From an uncultured Stenotrophomonas sp. (GTDB lineage: Bacteria; Pseudomonadota; Gammaproteobacteria; Xanthomonadales; Xanthomonadaceae), in contig NZ_CAJYVQ010000012.1 of assembly GCF_913778665.1 (NCBI RefSeq), positions 62,001 to 126,000 of the forward strand: a stretch of 64,000 bases of DNA, read 5' to 3'. The notes beneath the pieces were generated by a model. The model was not told the DNA's origin and ran no database searches. It saw nothing but the letters and a program-made list of their open reading frames with translations. Positions 26,586 to 34,911 of the stretch are shown here, one piece after another; the first letter of the stretch is position 1; every line of letters begins with the position of its first letter. The translations under genes were made by a program, and so were the position numbers.

Positions 26586-27554
26586 ATGCGTGCGTTGTTG
26601 CGAGCCCTGCCGTTGCTGCTGTTGTCGCTGACGGTGCAGGCGGCCGAGCTGGACCGCCGCATTGCGGTGACCATCGACGACCTGCCGTGGGCGCGGGTGG
26701 ACGAGATCGTGCCGGAAGACCTGCAGGCGCGGCATGCCGCGTTGATGGCGCAGCTGCGCCAGGCGGATGTGCCGGTGGTGGGCTTCGTCAACGAGAACAA
26801 GCTGGAGGTGTTGGAGCAGGTGCAGCCCGCGCGCGTCCAGATGCTGCGCGACTGGCTGGATGCCGGCCATGTGCTCGGCAACCATACGTACTCGCACATG
26901 GATTTGAATGCCAAGGGCGTGGCGGCGTTCCAGCAGGATTTCCTGCGCGGCGAGACGGTGCTGCGGCCGTTGCTGGCCGAGCGTGGGCAGGCGCCGCTGT
27001 GGATGCGCCATCCGTACCTGCGCGCCGGACGCACGCCGGAGGAGCGCGTGCAGATGGACGCGTTCTTCAAGCAGCACGGCTACCGCGTGGCGCCGGTGAC
27101 GGTCGACAACGGTGAATGGGTATGGGCGTTCGCCTATGCCAACGTGATGAACGAGCAGCCTGATTCCGCTGTGCGCGAGGCCACGCTGGCGCAGCTGCGC
27201 AAGGGCTACGTGCCGTACATGCTGAACAAGCTGGATTACTACGAGAAGCAGTCGCAGGCGCTGCTGGGCTATGCGCTGCCGCAGGTGTGGCTGATGCACG
27301 CCAACGAGCTCAACGCGGCCACGTTCGCCGAACTGGTGGCAGCGACCAAACGCCGTGGCTATCGCTTCATCTCGCTGGACGAAGCCATGCGTGACCCTGC
27401 CTATGCGCGGGGCGCCGAAGGCTACAACGGCCGCTATGGCCCCAGCTGGCTGCATCGTTGGGCAATGGCGGAGAACAAGCCGAAGGACTTCTACGCAGGC
27501 GAGCCGGTGGTGCCGAAGTGGGTGATGCAGTTGGCGAAGGTGGATTCGGAATGA
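26586..27554 (+). CDS. Secreted polysaccharide deacetylase (NodB homology)
   Basis: 322 residues from ATG 26586, which has AAGGAAG 5 bases upstream; the GTG two codons earlier overlaps that site and is rejected. Signal peptide to about residue 20 (LLLLSLTVQA). The NodB metal triad is visible: Asp in VTIDDLPW (about 30), and HTYSH near 101-105, then the RHPYLRAGRTPEE loop. WLMHANELNA near 235 supplies the catalytic His. It would remove N- or O-acetyl groups from a glycan in the periplasm; the substrate is unknown. It ends 3 bases before the stop of the opposite-strand methyltransferase. Confidence 0.88.
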   Translation: MRALLRALPLLLLSLTVQAAELDRRIAVTIDDLPWARVDEIVPEDLQARHAALMAQLRQADVPVVGFVNENKLEVLEQVQPARVQMLRDWLDAGHVLGNHTYSHMDLNAKGVAAFQQDFLRGETVLRPLLAERGQAPLWMRHPYLRAGRTPEERVQMDAFFKQHGYRVAPVTVDNGEWVWAFAYANVMNEQPDSAVREATLAQLRKGYVPYMLNKLDYYEKQSQALLGYALPQVWLMHANELNAATFAELVAATKRRGYRFISLDEAMRDPAYARGAEGYNGRYGPSWLHRWAMAENKPKDFYAGEPVVPKWVMQLAKVDSE

Positions 27555-27557
27555 GGC

Positions 27558-28493
27558 TCAGCGCTTCACCGCCAGCACGCCATCCAGTGCCAGTTCTGCC
27601 TTGAAACCGGCCTTTTCCAGCCGCTTGGCCACTTCACGCGGCACATCGCGGCCGCTGGTCAGCTTGTTCGGCGCGCCGGTGTAGTGGAACAGACGGCCAC
27701 CCTTGCGGATGACGCGGGCGAGGTGGTCGTAGAACACCTGCGAATAGAGTTCACCGGCGATGCCGAAACGCGGCGGGTCGTGCAGGATCGCGTCGACGCT
27801 GTTGCTGGCCACCTGCTCGATCTGCTGCGAGACGTCGCCGTGGCTGAACTGCAGGCGGCCCCCGGCCGCGGCCGAGTCCGGATCCGGCGACCACGGGTTG
27901 AGCGTGCGCAGCCACATCACGTCGGCGTTCTTCTCGAATGAGCGGATCTGCCCGACGCCGGCCTCCAGCGCGCAGGCGGCGAAGTAGCCGAGGCCGCCAC
28001 AGGTATCGAGGATGATCTTGCCGGCCGGGGCGACCAGTTCGACCTTGCGGCGCGCGTCCTCGAACGGCGACAGCTTGGAGGTCGGCAGCATCTTGATGCC
28101 GTCGATCTCGAAGGTCGGTGCGCCCCATTCGGTGGGAACCAGCTTGATCAACGAGCCGCTGTAGCGCGAGATCGGCGCGAACGCCTCGCCATCCCAGTAG
28201 TACAGCGTGCGGTCCTTCAGCTTGCCCGGCCACGGGTAGTGCTGGTCGCGGAAGCCGAAGCCCTCTGCATCCAGCGTGACCGTGTCCTGGCTGCGCCCCA
28301 GATCGAGCGAGCCCTGCCAGTCGGCGGCGCCCTTGTCATGGGCACGGCGCAGGGTGTCGGCGCTGTCACGGGTCAGCAGGGGGCCGGTGTAATGGGGCAC
28401 GGCGGGTACCGGGGCGGTTCGGGGGAGGGCATGGTACCGCAGCTGTTGCAGGGCCGGGCCGCGCTCGGCTTCACCGGGCTTGTATCCACGCAT
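27558..28493 (-). CDS. Class I SAM-dependent methyltransferase
   Basis: 311 residues. N-terminal domain of about 150 residues with YYWDGEAFAPISRYSGSLIKL and FEIDGIKMLPTSKLSPFEDARRKVELV. Then a Rossmann methyltransferase core: motif I ILDTCGGLGYFAACAL, acidic loop RSFEKNADVM, and DAILHDPPRFGIAGELYSQ with the DPPR loop typical of base- or protein-methylating enzymes. Similar proteins occur in archaea and proteobacteria without defined substrate. Its start overlaps the end of the secreted protein gene at 28471-28842 by 23 bases, so the two are cotranscribed. Confidence 0.8.
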   Translation of the reverse strand: MRGYKPGEAERGPALQQLRYHALPRTAPVPAVPHYTGPLLTRDSADTLRRAHDKGAADWQGSLDLGRSQDTVTLDAEGFGFRDQHYPWPGKLKDRTLYYWDGEAFAPISRYSGSLIKLVPTEWGAPTFEIDGIKMLPTSKLSPFEDARRKVELVAPAGKIILDTCGGLGYFAACALEAGVGQIRSFEKNADVMWLRTLNPWSPDPDSAAAGGRLQFSHGDVSQQIEQVASNSVDAILHDPPRFGIAGELYSQVFYDHLARVIRKGGRLFHYTGAPNKLTSGRDVPREVAKRLEKAGFKAELALDGVLAVKR

Positions 28494-28842
28494 GGCGTGG
28501 ATCTACCCCTGCAGGGGCCTCGACACGGGTACAGGTGAAGCCGTGCGTGCTGCCTTCTCCTGAAATGATGGCGACACCACGCGAGGGTTGCATGCCCTGC
28601 AGCGCGCATGAGCGACGGTGGGCATCCTGGGTCTGCGGCGGCTGACGATCGAAGTCGTAGCGCATGCTGCCGTCTTCCAGCAGCAGCCAGTGCACGGTGA
28701 CACGCTCGCTGCTGCCGTTGCCGTGGTCCCAATCCAGGGTGCGCATCACCAGGATCTGACCATCGGGCATCTCGCGTACCTCGTCGTACGCGCCCTGGGT
28801 TTTTGCGGCGCTTGCCGCAACCAGAAGGAACAGCAGCATCAT
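28471..28842 (-). CDS. Hypothetical secreted protein overlapping the methyltransferase gene
   Basis: 123 residues with a short signal peptide (MMLLFLLVAASAAKTQG). The mature part (EVREMPDGQILVMRTLDWDHGNGSSERVTVHWLLLEDGSMRYDFDRQPPQTQD) is beta-rich with two Cys late in the protein. I know no family. Its last 23 bases overlap the methyltransferase gene, a translational-coupling arrangement. Confidence 0.6.
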   Translation of the reverse strand: MMLLFLLVAASAAKTQGAYDEVREMPDGQILVMRTLDWDHGNGSSERVTVHWLLLEDGSMRYDFDRQPPQTQDAHRRSCALQGMQPSRGVAIISGEGSTHGFTCTRVEAPAGVDPRHAWIQAR

Positions 28843-28909
28843 CGTCCACCGCCCAAAGGGGGCAGTGTGTGTCCGCCCGGCGGAGCACGGCTATCAGAAT
28901 CGTTGCAAT

Positions 28910-29326
28910 TTACGGGCACCTCACCGCATACACCGGCCCGGCGCCGATCAGCATCAGGGCCATGTAGTCGCTGTCGCTGGCCTTGCCTTTCAGCGTGGCG
29001 CCCTTGTTGAAGTGGAAGATGCCGAAGCCGCCGGCCATGCGGATCAGCGCGCTGTCGATCTGTGCGGCGTCATCGCGGAAGTAGCGGCTGATTTCGCTGG
29101 TGCTGGCCTTGTGCAGCGCATTGGGCTCGCGCTGCCACTGGCCATCGCGGTTGAAGAAGACGAAGTACTGGCCGCCTTCCTTGTCGATGCGGAAATCGGC
29201 GGGCTTGCGCGCGCTGGTGGCGAAGCAGCCCTGCAACGGGTCGGCGGAGAAGGGAAGTCCGGCGTCACCGCTACAGGCGGCGAGCAGCAGGAGGGCACCG
29301 GGCAGCAGCAGGCGGAGCATGCGCAT
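28910..29326 (-). CDS. Small lipoprotein, hypothetical
   Basis: 138 residues with a clear lipobox (LLLPGALLLLAAC, Cys18). The mature part has CFATSARKPADFRIDKEGGQYFVFF and ends in AVRCP, with two further Cys that could pair. No known domain. It lies in the same direction as the 28471-28842 gene, 67 bases upstream. Confidence 0.72.
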   Translation of the reverse strand: MRMLRLLLPGALLLLAACSGDAGLPFSADPLQGCFATSARKPADFRIDKEGGQYFVFFNRDGQWQREPNALHKASTSEISRYFRDDAAQIDSALIRMAGGFGIFHFNKGATLKGKASDSDYMALMLIGAGPVYAVRCP

Positions 29327-29417
29327 GGGATGTCCCTACAGGGGCGGGTGCGGCTAGTGTAGGCAGCAGGCGGGCACGTCCCGTACAGAAATTCGGCAAG
29401 CGAAGAGGGGTTTTCGG

Positions 29418-29702
29418 ATGGCGCAGGGCAAGGCACCGTGGTGTGGTGTGGCCAGTTGGCTGGGAATCGCCGTGGGCTGGGGCGCGGGCACGTTGGCGGC
29501 GCAGGCGTCGCTCGCTGCCGGCGGCAATGGAATGGCCGCAGGGCTGGGCGTGGGCGTGCTGGGCGCAGCGCTGGTGGGGTGTGGATTGGCCGTGGCCTCG
29601 CGCGTGCGCGGGGAACGCTGGCCGTGGATCGGCATCGGCGGTGCAGTGCTGAGCGCGCTGCCGTTGTTGATGTACCTGCTGCGGATGATGCTGAAGCTCT
29701 AG
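29418..29702 (+). CDS. Small hypothetical membrane protein
   Basis: 94 residues with three hydrophobic helices (about 9-28, 38-60 and 72-92) rich in Gly and Ala. No recognised family. It is divergent from the lipoprotein gene and ends at a facing pair of SMAG palindromes. Confidence 0.65.
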   Translation: MAQGKAPWCGVASWLGIAVGWGAGTLAAQASLAAGGNGMAAGLGVGVLGAALVGCGLAVASRVRGERWPWIGIGGAVLSALPLLMYLLRMMLKL

Positions 29703-29705
29703 GGG

Positions 29706-29781
29706 GTAGTGCCGGCCGCGGGCCGGCAACTGTCGGGTGGGTGCGGCGTTCATGGGGGTGCCGGCCAGCGGCCGGCACTAC
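29706..29781. repeat. Facing pair of SMAG/REP palindromes
   Basis: GTAG-headed unit at 29706-29728 (GTAGTGCCGGCCGC then GGGCCGGCA) and an inverted copy at 29759-29781. Together they can fold a long stem between convergent genes and may work as a terminator. Each unit holds two GCCGGC sites. Confidence 0.88.
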
Positions 29782-29788
29782 CGCGGGC

Positions 29789-30769
29789 TCACGTGCTGCG
29801 GTGGATCTCCACGGTGACGTGCACCAGCTCTTCGTGGATGGCCAGCGCCTGGCGCACGGTATCGGCATCAAGGTTGGCGTCACTGGTGACCACGCTGGCG
29901 GTTACGGCGTACTTGCCACGCCCGACCTGCCATACATGCAGATCGGCGAGGCGCGCCGGCCACGGACCCTGCTCGATCACTTCGCGCACTTCGGCCACCA
30001 CCGGTGCGTCCATCTGCGCGTCGAGCAGGATGCGGCCGCTGTCGCGCAGCAGGCCGATCGCCCACACCGTGACCAGCACCGCGCCCACCAGGCCCATCAC
30101 CGGGTCCAACCAGGTCAGGCCCAGCAGCTTGCCGCCCAGCAGGGCGACGATGGCCAGCACCGAGGTGGCGGCGTCGGCCAGCACGTGCACGTAAGCTGAG
30201 CGCAGGTTGAGGTCGTGACCGTGCGCATGGTCGTGGTGGTGGTGCGCGTGATCATGCCCGTGGTGTTCGCCATGATCGTGGCCGTGCCCGTGGTGGTGAT
30301 GCGCGTGGCCCGGGCTGTCATGCAGCCACCAGGCGCATAGCAGGTTCACGGCCAGGCCGACAACGGCGATGGCGATGGCTTCGTCGTAGTGGATCGGCGC
30401 GGGCACCCACAGCCGCTCCAGCGATTGCACCGCCATCAGTGCGGCGACGCCAAGCAGCGCGATGGCACTGGTGTAGCCGGCCAGGATCTCGATCTTCCAG
30501 GTGCCGAAGGCGAAGCGCGGGTCGTGCGCGTAGCGGCGCGCACAGCGGTAAGCGAACACCGACAGGCCCAGCGCCAACGCGTGCGAGCTCATGTGCCAGC
30601 CGTCGGCGAGCACGGCCATGGAGTTGAACCACCAGCCGCCGACGATCTCCACCAGCATCATGCTGACGGTGAGCCACAGGGCGCGGCGGGTATTGCGTTC
30701 GGCCAGCGGATTGCCGTCGTCGAAGCGGTGTTCGTGGCGGCGGGCGGCGGCGAGGGCGTCCAGGTGCAT
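29789..30769 (-). CDS. dmeF: Cation diffusion facilitator, Co/Ni efflux transporter DmeF type
   Basis: 326 residues from ATG 30767-30769. N-terminal HEHRF, then six helices with the CDF metal residues (MAVLADGWHMSSHALAL: the D and H pair of helix II). A His-rich loop sits between helices IV and V (about residues 172-205, HAHHHHGHGHDHG and similar units). Then LRSAYVHVLADAATSVLAIVALLGG carries the second H/D pair. The RRYAHDPRFAFGTWKIEILAGY block is DmeF-like. It pumps divalent metal out of the cytoplasm by proton antiport. The divergent RcnR/CsoR-type repressor gene and the operator at 30792-30812 indicate metal-induced expression. Confidence 0.88.
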   Translation of the reverse strand: MHLDALAAARRHEHRFDDGNPLAERNTRRALWLTVSMMLVEIVGGWWFNSMAVLADGWHMSSHALALGLSVFAYRCARRYAHDPRFAFGTWKIEILAGYTSAIALLGVAALMAVQSLERLWVPAPIHYDEAIAIAVVGLAVNLLCAWWLHDSPGHAHHHHGHGHDHGEHHGHDHAHHHHDHAHGHDLNLRSAYVHVLADAATSVLAIVALLGGKLLGLTWLDPVMGLVGAVLVTVWAIGLLRDSGRILLDAQMDAPVVAEVREVIEQGPWPARLADLHVWQVGRGKYAVTASVVTSDANLDADTVRQALAIHEELVHVTVEIHRST

Positions 30770-30791
30770 GGGGGAAACCGTGGGGTGGATT

Positions 30792-30812
30792 GTATACCCC
30801 CATAGGGTATAC
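30792..30812. promoter_or_regulatory. Operator between dmeF and the RcnR/CsoR-type gene
   Basis: GTATACCC, five bases CCATA, then GGGTATAC: a perfect inverted repeat with the G/C-tract core typical of RcnR/FrmR-type operators. It lies in the 52-base gap between the divergent start codons, so it can control both genes. Confidence 0.85.
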
Positions 30813-30821
30813 GATGGGGGC

Positions 30822-31106
30822 ATGGCCCATGTACACAAGAATCGAAAGCAGCTGCTGACCCGGGTACGCCGTATCGGCGGCCAGGTGGCGGCGTTGGAGC
30901 AGGCGCTGGACAAGCCGGAGGGTGAGGCCGGTGACTGCGCGGACGTGCTGGTGCAGGTGGCCGCGGTGCGCGGTGCGGCCCACAGCCTGCTGATGGAGCT
31001 GCTGCACGAGCACCTGCAGGAACATGTGGTGGGCGCCGAAGACCCGCAGCAGCGGGCCGCCGAGGCCGAAGTGCTGGTGGAGCTGCTGCGCCGCTACGGC
31101 AAATAA
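30822..31106 (+). CDS. CsoR/RcnR/FrmR-family metal- or formaldehyde-sensing repressor
   Basis: 94 residues, all-helical family (MAHVHKNRKQLLTRVRRIGGQVAALEQAL). His3 and His5, Cys39, and His62/His64 correspond to the sensing ligands of the RcnR/DmeR group, which uses the N-terminal His, Cys and two His. Arrangement beside a DmeF-type exporter argues for a Ni/Co sensor and not a Cu sensor. Release from the palindromic operator on metal binding would open both genes. Confidence 0.88.
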   Translation: MAHVHKNRKQLLTRVRRIGGQVAALEQALDKPEGEAGDCADVLVQVAAVRGAAHSLLMELLHEHLQEHVVGAEDPQQRAAEAEVLVELLRRYGK

Positions 31107-31110
31107 CCCG

Positions 31111-31186
31111 GTAGTGTCGGCCGCTGGCCGGCATCGTCAGCCGGTGGCCGGAGTTCATGAGGTTGCCGGCCAGCGGCCGGCATTAC
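31111..31186. repeat. Facing pair of SMAG/REP palindromes
   Basis: GTAG unit at 31111-31133 and inverted unit at 31164-31186, separated by a degenerate copy. The stop codon of the MerC-like gene (31183-31185) lies inside the second unit. The right unit holds two GCCGGC sites, the left one. Confidence 0.85.
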
Positions 31187-31554
31187 CGGTGCCGGTGCCG
31201 CGCGTTCCAGAGATGGGTTGCGGCCAGCAGCAGGCTGCCGGTGACGGTCATCGGGGTTTCCCAGTCATGCGAGGGCAGCGCCAGCGCGCCGGCCAGCAGC
31301 AGCCCGAGGCCGATGCCTGCGGTGGCCCAGGCCAGCACCGGCAGCGGCCGACGACGCTCGGCGCGCCACAGCGCATAGCCGGTCAACGGCAACGCGATGG
31401 CCACGAACAGCAGGTGCACCCATTCCGCTTCGGCCCAGGCGCCGAACAGCGGCAGCGCGGCGGCGAGCAGGGGCAGTGCCAGGCAGTGCAGCAGGCACAG
31501 GCTGGACAGGGCGACCGCGCCGGCATCGAGCAGGGCGGCAGAAGGCGACTTCAT
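31183..31554 (-). CDS. MerC-domain membrane protein
   Basis: 123 residues from ATG 31552-31554 with AGGAG upstream. Four helices, with the MerC-like pair CLLHC near residues 20-24 in helix I, then LPLFGAWAEAEWVHLLFVAIALPLTGYALW. MerC proteins carry metal ions such as Hg2+ across the membrane; here the zinc-linked context (a Zur-like box in the shared upstream region, COG0523 partner) suggests zinc handling. The shared region of 69 bases contains the box at 31580-31594. Confidence 0.8.
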   Translation of the reverse strand: MKSPSAALLDAGAVALSSLCLLHCLALPLLAAALPLFGAWAEAEWVHLLFVAIALPLTGYALWRAERRRPLPVLAWATAGIGLGLLLAGALALPSHDWETPMTVTGSLLLAATHLWNARHRHR

Positions 31555-31579
31555 CGGGGGAGGCTCCTTGCGCGACAAT

Positions 31580-31594
31580 TGTTATACAGTAACA
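31580..31594. promoter_or_regulatory. Zur-like box between MerC-like and COG0523 genes
   Basis: TGTTATACAGTAACA, a palindrome of the Zur type, with flanks AAT and TTTCC close to the gammaproteobacterial consensus. It sits between divergent start codons (31554 and 31624). Zinc-loaded Zur would repress both genes. Confidence 0.75.
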
Positions 31595-31623
31595 TTTCCG
31601 TTCCGCAGCCAACCCGCTCCGAC

Positions 31624-32949
31624 ATGAACACTGTTTCCCGCGCCGACCGTCGCCTTCCGGTCACCGTGCTGTCCGGCTTCCTTGGCGCCGGCAAGACCAC
31701 CCTGCTCAACCAGATCCTGCGCAACCGCGAGGGCCTGCGCGTGGCGGTCATCGTCAACGACATGAGCGAGGTCAACATCGACGCGCAGCTGGTGCGCGAA
31801 GGCGGTGCCGAGCTGCGCCGCACCGAAGAGACGCTGGTGGAGTTCAGCAACGGCTGCATCTGCTGCACGCTGCGCGACGACCTGCTGCAGGAGGTGCGGC
31901 GGCTGGCCGACGCCGGCCGATACGACTACCTGCTGATCGAGTCGACCGGGATCGGTGAGCCGATGCCGGTGGCCGCAACGTTCGCTGTGCGCGACGAGCA
32001 CGGCTTCAGCCTGAGCGACATCGCGCGGCTGGACACGATGGTGACCGTGGTGGATGGCAGCGCGTTCCTGGCTGATTTCGGCTCGACCCTGCGCTTGGCC
32101 GAGCGCGGTCAGCAGGCCGGTCCAGACGATGATCGCGGCGTGGTCGACCTGCTGTGCGAGCAGGTGGAGTTTGCCGACGTGATCGTGGTCAGCAAGGTCG
32201 ACCAGGCGGATGACGAGGTGCTGCAGGACACGCTTGCGGTGCTGCGTGGGTTGAACCGTGATGCGAAGCTGCTGCTGTCCCGTTTCGGTGACGTGCCGCT
32301 GGCCGAGCTGCTGGATACCGGTCGCTTCGACATGGAGCGTGCGCAACGTGCGCCGGGCTGGGTGAAGGAACTACGCGGCGAGCACACGCCGGAAACCGAG
32401 GAGTACGGAATCGGCAGTTTCGTCTACCGCTCGCGGCGGCCGTTCCATCCCGCGCGTTTCGCCCGTGTGTTGCAGTCGGGCATGCCGGGCGTGATACGCA
32501 GCAAGGGCTGGTTCTGGCTGGCTAACCGCATGGACTGGGTGGGTGAGCTGAACAGCGTCGGCGCGGCGACGCGTACTCAAGCGGCGGGCTTCTGGTACGC
32601 CGCGCGCGACCGGGTGCGTGCGGGTATTGAGGACACCACGCCGCTGCTGCCGCCGACGCCGCTGCCGTACAGCGACCTCGGCTGGGCACGGCAGCAGGCC
32701 GATTGCTGGAGCGCGCCGCTGCCGGGACCGGAGGAGTTCCCTGATGCCGCCGCGCACTCGGCGATGCAGCGCCTGTGGCACCCGCTGTGGGGCGACCGCC
32801 GGCAGGAACTGGTGGTGATCGGCGTGCACATGGATGAGCGCGCCGTACGCGCCGAGCTGGACGCGTGCCTGCTCAACGACCACGAGCTGCGCGCAGGACC
32901 ATTGTTGTGGCAGCAGTTGCCGCAGGCATTCCCGCTGTGGAAGCGCTGA
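31624..32949 (+). CDS. COG0523 GTPase, zinc metallochaperone (ZigA-type)
   Basis: 441 residues. G3E GTPase with Walker A GFLGAGKTT (18-26), the COG0523 metal motif CICC (78-81), ESTGIGEP as the Glu-containing switch region, SKVDQAD as the base-specificity motif and a C-terminal CobW_C domain (RRPFHPARFARVLQ) with long extra tail. It binds zinc and delivers it to client enzymes at low zinc. A Zur-like box lies 30 bases upstream, and the divergent MerC-like gene shares it. Whether zinc or another metal is carried is inferred from the box. Confidence 0.9.
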   Translation: MNTVSRADRRLPVTVLSGFLGAGKTTLLNQILRNREGLRVAVIVNDMSEVNIDAQLVREGGAELRRTEETLVEFSNGCICCTLRDDLLQEVRRLADAGRYDYLLIESTGIGEPMPVAATFAVRDEHGFSLSDIARLDTMVTVVDGSAFLADFGSTLRLAERGQQAGPDDDRGVVDLLCEQVEFADVIVVSKVDQADDEVLQDTLAVLRGLNRDAKLLLSRFGDVPLAELLDTGRFDMERAQRAPGWVKELRGEHTPETEEYGIGSFVYRSRRPFHPARFARVLQSGMPGVIRSKGWFWLANRMDWVGELNSVGAATRTQAAGFWYAARDRVRAGIEDTTPLLPPTPLPYSDLGWARQQADCWSAPLPGPEEFPDAAAHSAMQRLWHPLWGDRRQELVVIGVHMDERAVRAELDACLLNDHELRAGPLLWQQLPQAFPLWKR

Positions 32950-32962
32950 GCGGGACACCGTT

Positions 32963-32986
32963 GTAGAGCCGGGCCCATGCCCGGCT
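32963..32986. repeat. REP-like palindrome of the GTAG type
   Basis: GTAGAGCCGGGCCC / CCCGGCT with central ATG, between the COG0523 gene and the ABC-F gene. It is followed by a second palindrome at 33032-33050. Confidence 0.75.
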
Positions 32987-33031
32987 GCTGTTCCGGTAGA
33001 ACTACGCCATGCGTGGATGGACGCATGGCGG

Positions 33032-33050
33032 AGTCGAGCATGGCTCGACT
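33032..33050. repeat. Palindrome AGTCGAGCATGGCTCGACT
   Basis: Perfect palindrome apart from the central base, followed by CTACA. The stop codon of the ABC-F gene (33051-33053) begins at its edge. A relative GTCGAGC / GGCTCGAC is at 34864-34880. Confidence 0.75.
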
Positions 33051-34658
33051 CTACAATGCGTCCCGCCATTGCCAGCCGTTGGCGCTGACTTGAAGCACCT
33101 GCGTGGGCCGCAACGCCCGCAACAGGTGCGGGTCGTGGCTGACCATCATCAGCGCGCCGGGCCACGCTGCCAACAGATCCTCCAGCGCCTGCAATGCACC
33201 CAGGTCGAGCGCGTTGCCGGGCTCGTCCAGCAGCAAGAGCTGCGGTGCGGGATCGGCATACAGCACGCTGGCCAGTGCGCCCTTCACCCGTTCGCCATCG
33301 CTGAGGCTGTGGGCGGCGCGCTGGATGCGCTGCGCATCCAAGCCGAGCAGCGCCAGCCGCGTGCGCAGTTCGCCGGGATCGGCCGTCGGGTTCGCCGCCT
33401 GCACGGAATCAAGGATGCTTCGCTCACCGGCCAGCCCCAGCAACTGCTGGTCCAGCAGTGCCAACGGCGCGTGGCGCTGCACGCTGCCTTCGCGTACCGG
33501 CAGTTGACCGGCCAGCACGCGCAACAGCGTGGATTTACCGCTGCCGTTGTCACCCATCACGGCGATGCGTTGCCCGCGTAGGATCTCCAATTGCAGCGGC
33601 GCGTCGCAGCCATGCGGGAGTACCAGGTCCTGCGCCTGCAGCAGGCGTGCGCTGCCGCGTTCGCCGTCACCGGCGAGCAGCGCCAGTTCCGGCACCTGCT
33701 GCACTGCCGAGGCGGCGACGCGCACCTGCTCGGCGCTGGCGTGCAGGCGTTCGGCCTGCACCTGCTGCGCACGCCCGTGGCTGGCCTCGGCACGCTGCTT
33801 CTGCCGGCCGAGCAGGATTGGCGCCTGGTTGGCCTGCTTTGCATCGCGGTTGCCGCGTGCCTCCCGCTGCTGCTGGCGCTCGTGCTGTTCGCGCGCGTTG
33901 CGTTGCTGCTGCCTGTGCTGCGCACGCGCATGGTCGAGCTGGGCAGCGGCCGCCTCGCGTTCGGCTTCGCGTGCGGCGGCGTAGTGCTGCCAAGGGCCGC
34001 CATAGCGACGCAGCCCGCGCGCATCGAGTTCGACGATCTGCTGCATGTGGCCGAGCAGTTCGCGATCATGGCTGATGACCAGCAGGCCGCCGCGCCATTG
34101 CCGCAGTTGCTCGTACAGCTGCTGGCGATGGCGCGCATCGAGGTGGTTGCTGGGTTCGTCCAGGATCAGCCAATCGGCGCCACTGGCCCAGGCGCCGGAC
34201 AGTGCCACCTGCATGGCCTGGCCGCCACTGAGGCGTGCAGCGGGCTGCGCGGGACCCAGATCGTCGGGCAGGTGCAGCGCCTGCCAATGTCGTTGCAGGC
34301 GTTCACGCACGTCCCATTGCTCGCCGACACAGGCGAAGTCGGCCTCGTCGACGCTGCCGGCTTCGATGCGCTTCAGCGCGTCCAGCACATCACCGACGCC
34401 GGCCAGTTCAGCGACGGTGCCGGGCGGTGGGTAGCCCGGGGTGGGCAGCAGGAACACGCGGCCGCTGCCGCGCACCTGGCCGCTGTCCGGTGACAAGCGG
34501 CCTGCCAGCAGGCGTGCGAGCACGCTCTTGCCGGCACCGTTGGCACCGACCAGCCCGGTGGCGAGCGGTTCGAAGGAAAAGGACAGATCGGAAAACAGCG
34601 GACGGCCGTCGGCCAATCGATACGACACGCGATCGAGCGTGAGGGAATGCGGGGTCAT
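33051..34658 (-). CDS. ABC-F family ATPase
   Basis: 535 residues from ATG 34656-34658, preceded by GGAGGT. Two ABC domains in one chain and no membrane part: Walker A GANGAGKSV (about 39-47) and GDNGSGKST (about 350), signatures RLSGGQAMQ and SLSDGERVK, Walker B LILDEPSNHLD and LLLDEPGNALD. Between the domains is a long charged Gln/Arg-rich linker (HARAQHRQQQRNAREQHERQQ region). ABC-F proteins act on the ribosome, some conferring antibiotic resistance. The signature of the second domain is SDGE and not SGGE, a mild divergence. Confidence 0.88.
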   Translation of the reverse strand: MTPHSLTLDRVSYRLADGRPLFSDLSFSFEPLATGLVGANGAGKSVLARLLAGRLSPDSGQVRGSGRVFLLPTPGYPPPGTVAELAGVGDVLDALKRIEAGSVDEADFACVGEQWDVRERLQRHWQALHLPDDLGPAQPAARLSGGQAMQVALSGAWASGADWLILDEPSNHLDARHRQQLYEQLRQWRGGLLVISHDRELLGHMQQIVELDARGLRRYGGPWQHYAAAREAEREAAAAQLDHARAQHRQQQRNAREQHERQQQREARGNRDAKQANQAPILLGRQKQRAEASHGRAQQVQAERLHASAEQVRVAASAVQQVPELALLAGDGERGSARLLQAQDLVLPHGCDAPLQLEILRGQRIAVMGDNGSGKSTLLRVLAGQLPVREGSVQRHAPLALLDQQLLGLAGERSILDSVQAANPTADPGELRTRLALLGLDAQRIQRAAHSLSDGERVKGALASVLYADPAPQLLLLDEPGNALDLGALQALEDLLAAWPGALMMVSHDPHLLRALRPTQVLQVSANGWQWRDAL

Positions 34659-34863
34659 GCGACCTCCATGGATGCCGGGTTCTCCCCTGCGCGCAGGGGC
34701 GGGAAGAGTCAGGCCGTCTGGTGGGAAGACGGCGGCATCAATGGCGCATGGGTCGCGAGCCTCCGGGAGGAATGAGAGCACAGTATAACGGGGGTGGCTG
34801 AACGGCCGTGTGCAGCTGGAGAACCGAGCCATGCACGGCTGGTTTTCGCCTGGGTTCCGGCGG

Positions 34864-34880
34864 GTCGAGCTTGGCTCGAC
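34864..34880. repeat. Palindrome GTCGAGCTTGGCTCGAC
   Basis: Same core as the palindrome at 33032-33050, upstream of the ABC-F gene and beyond the LysR gene stop. REP-like, possibly a bidirectional terminator. Confidence 0.6.
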
Positions 34881-34911
34881 TCTACAGGACGCATCCACGC
34901 ACGGCGCGGAT

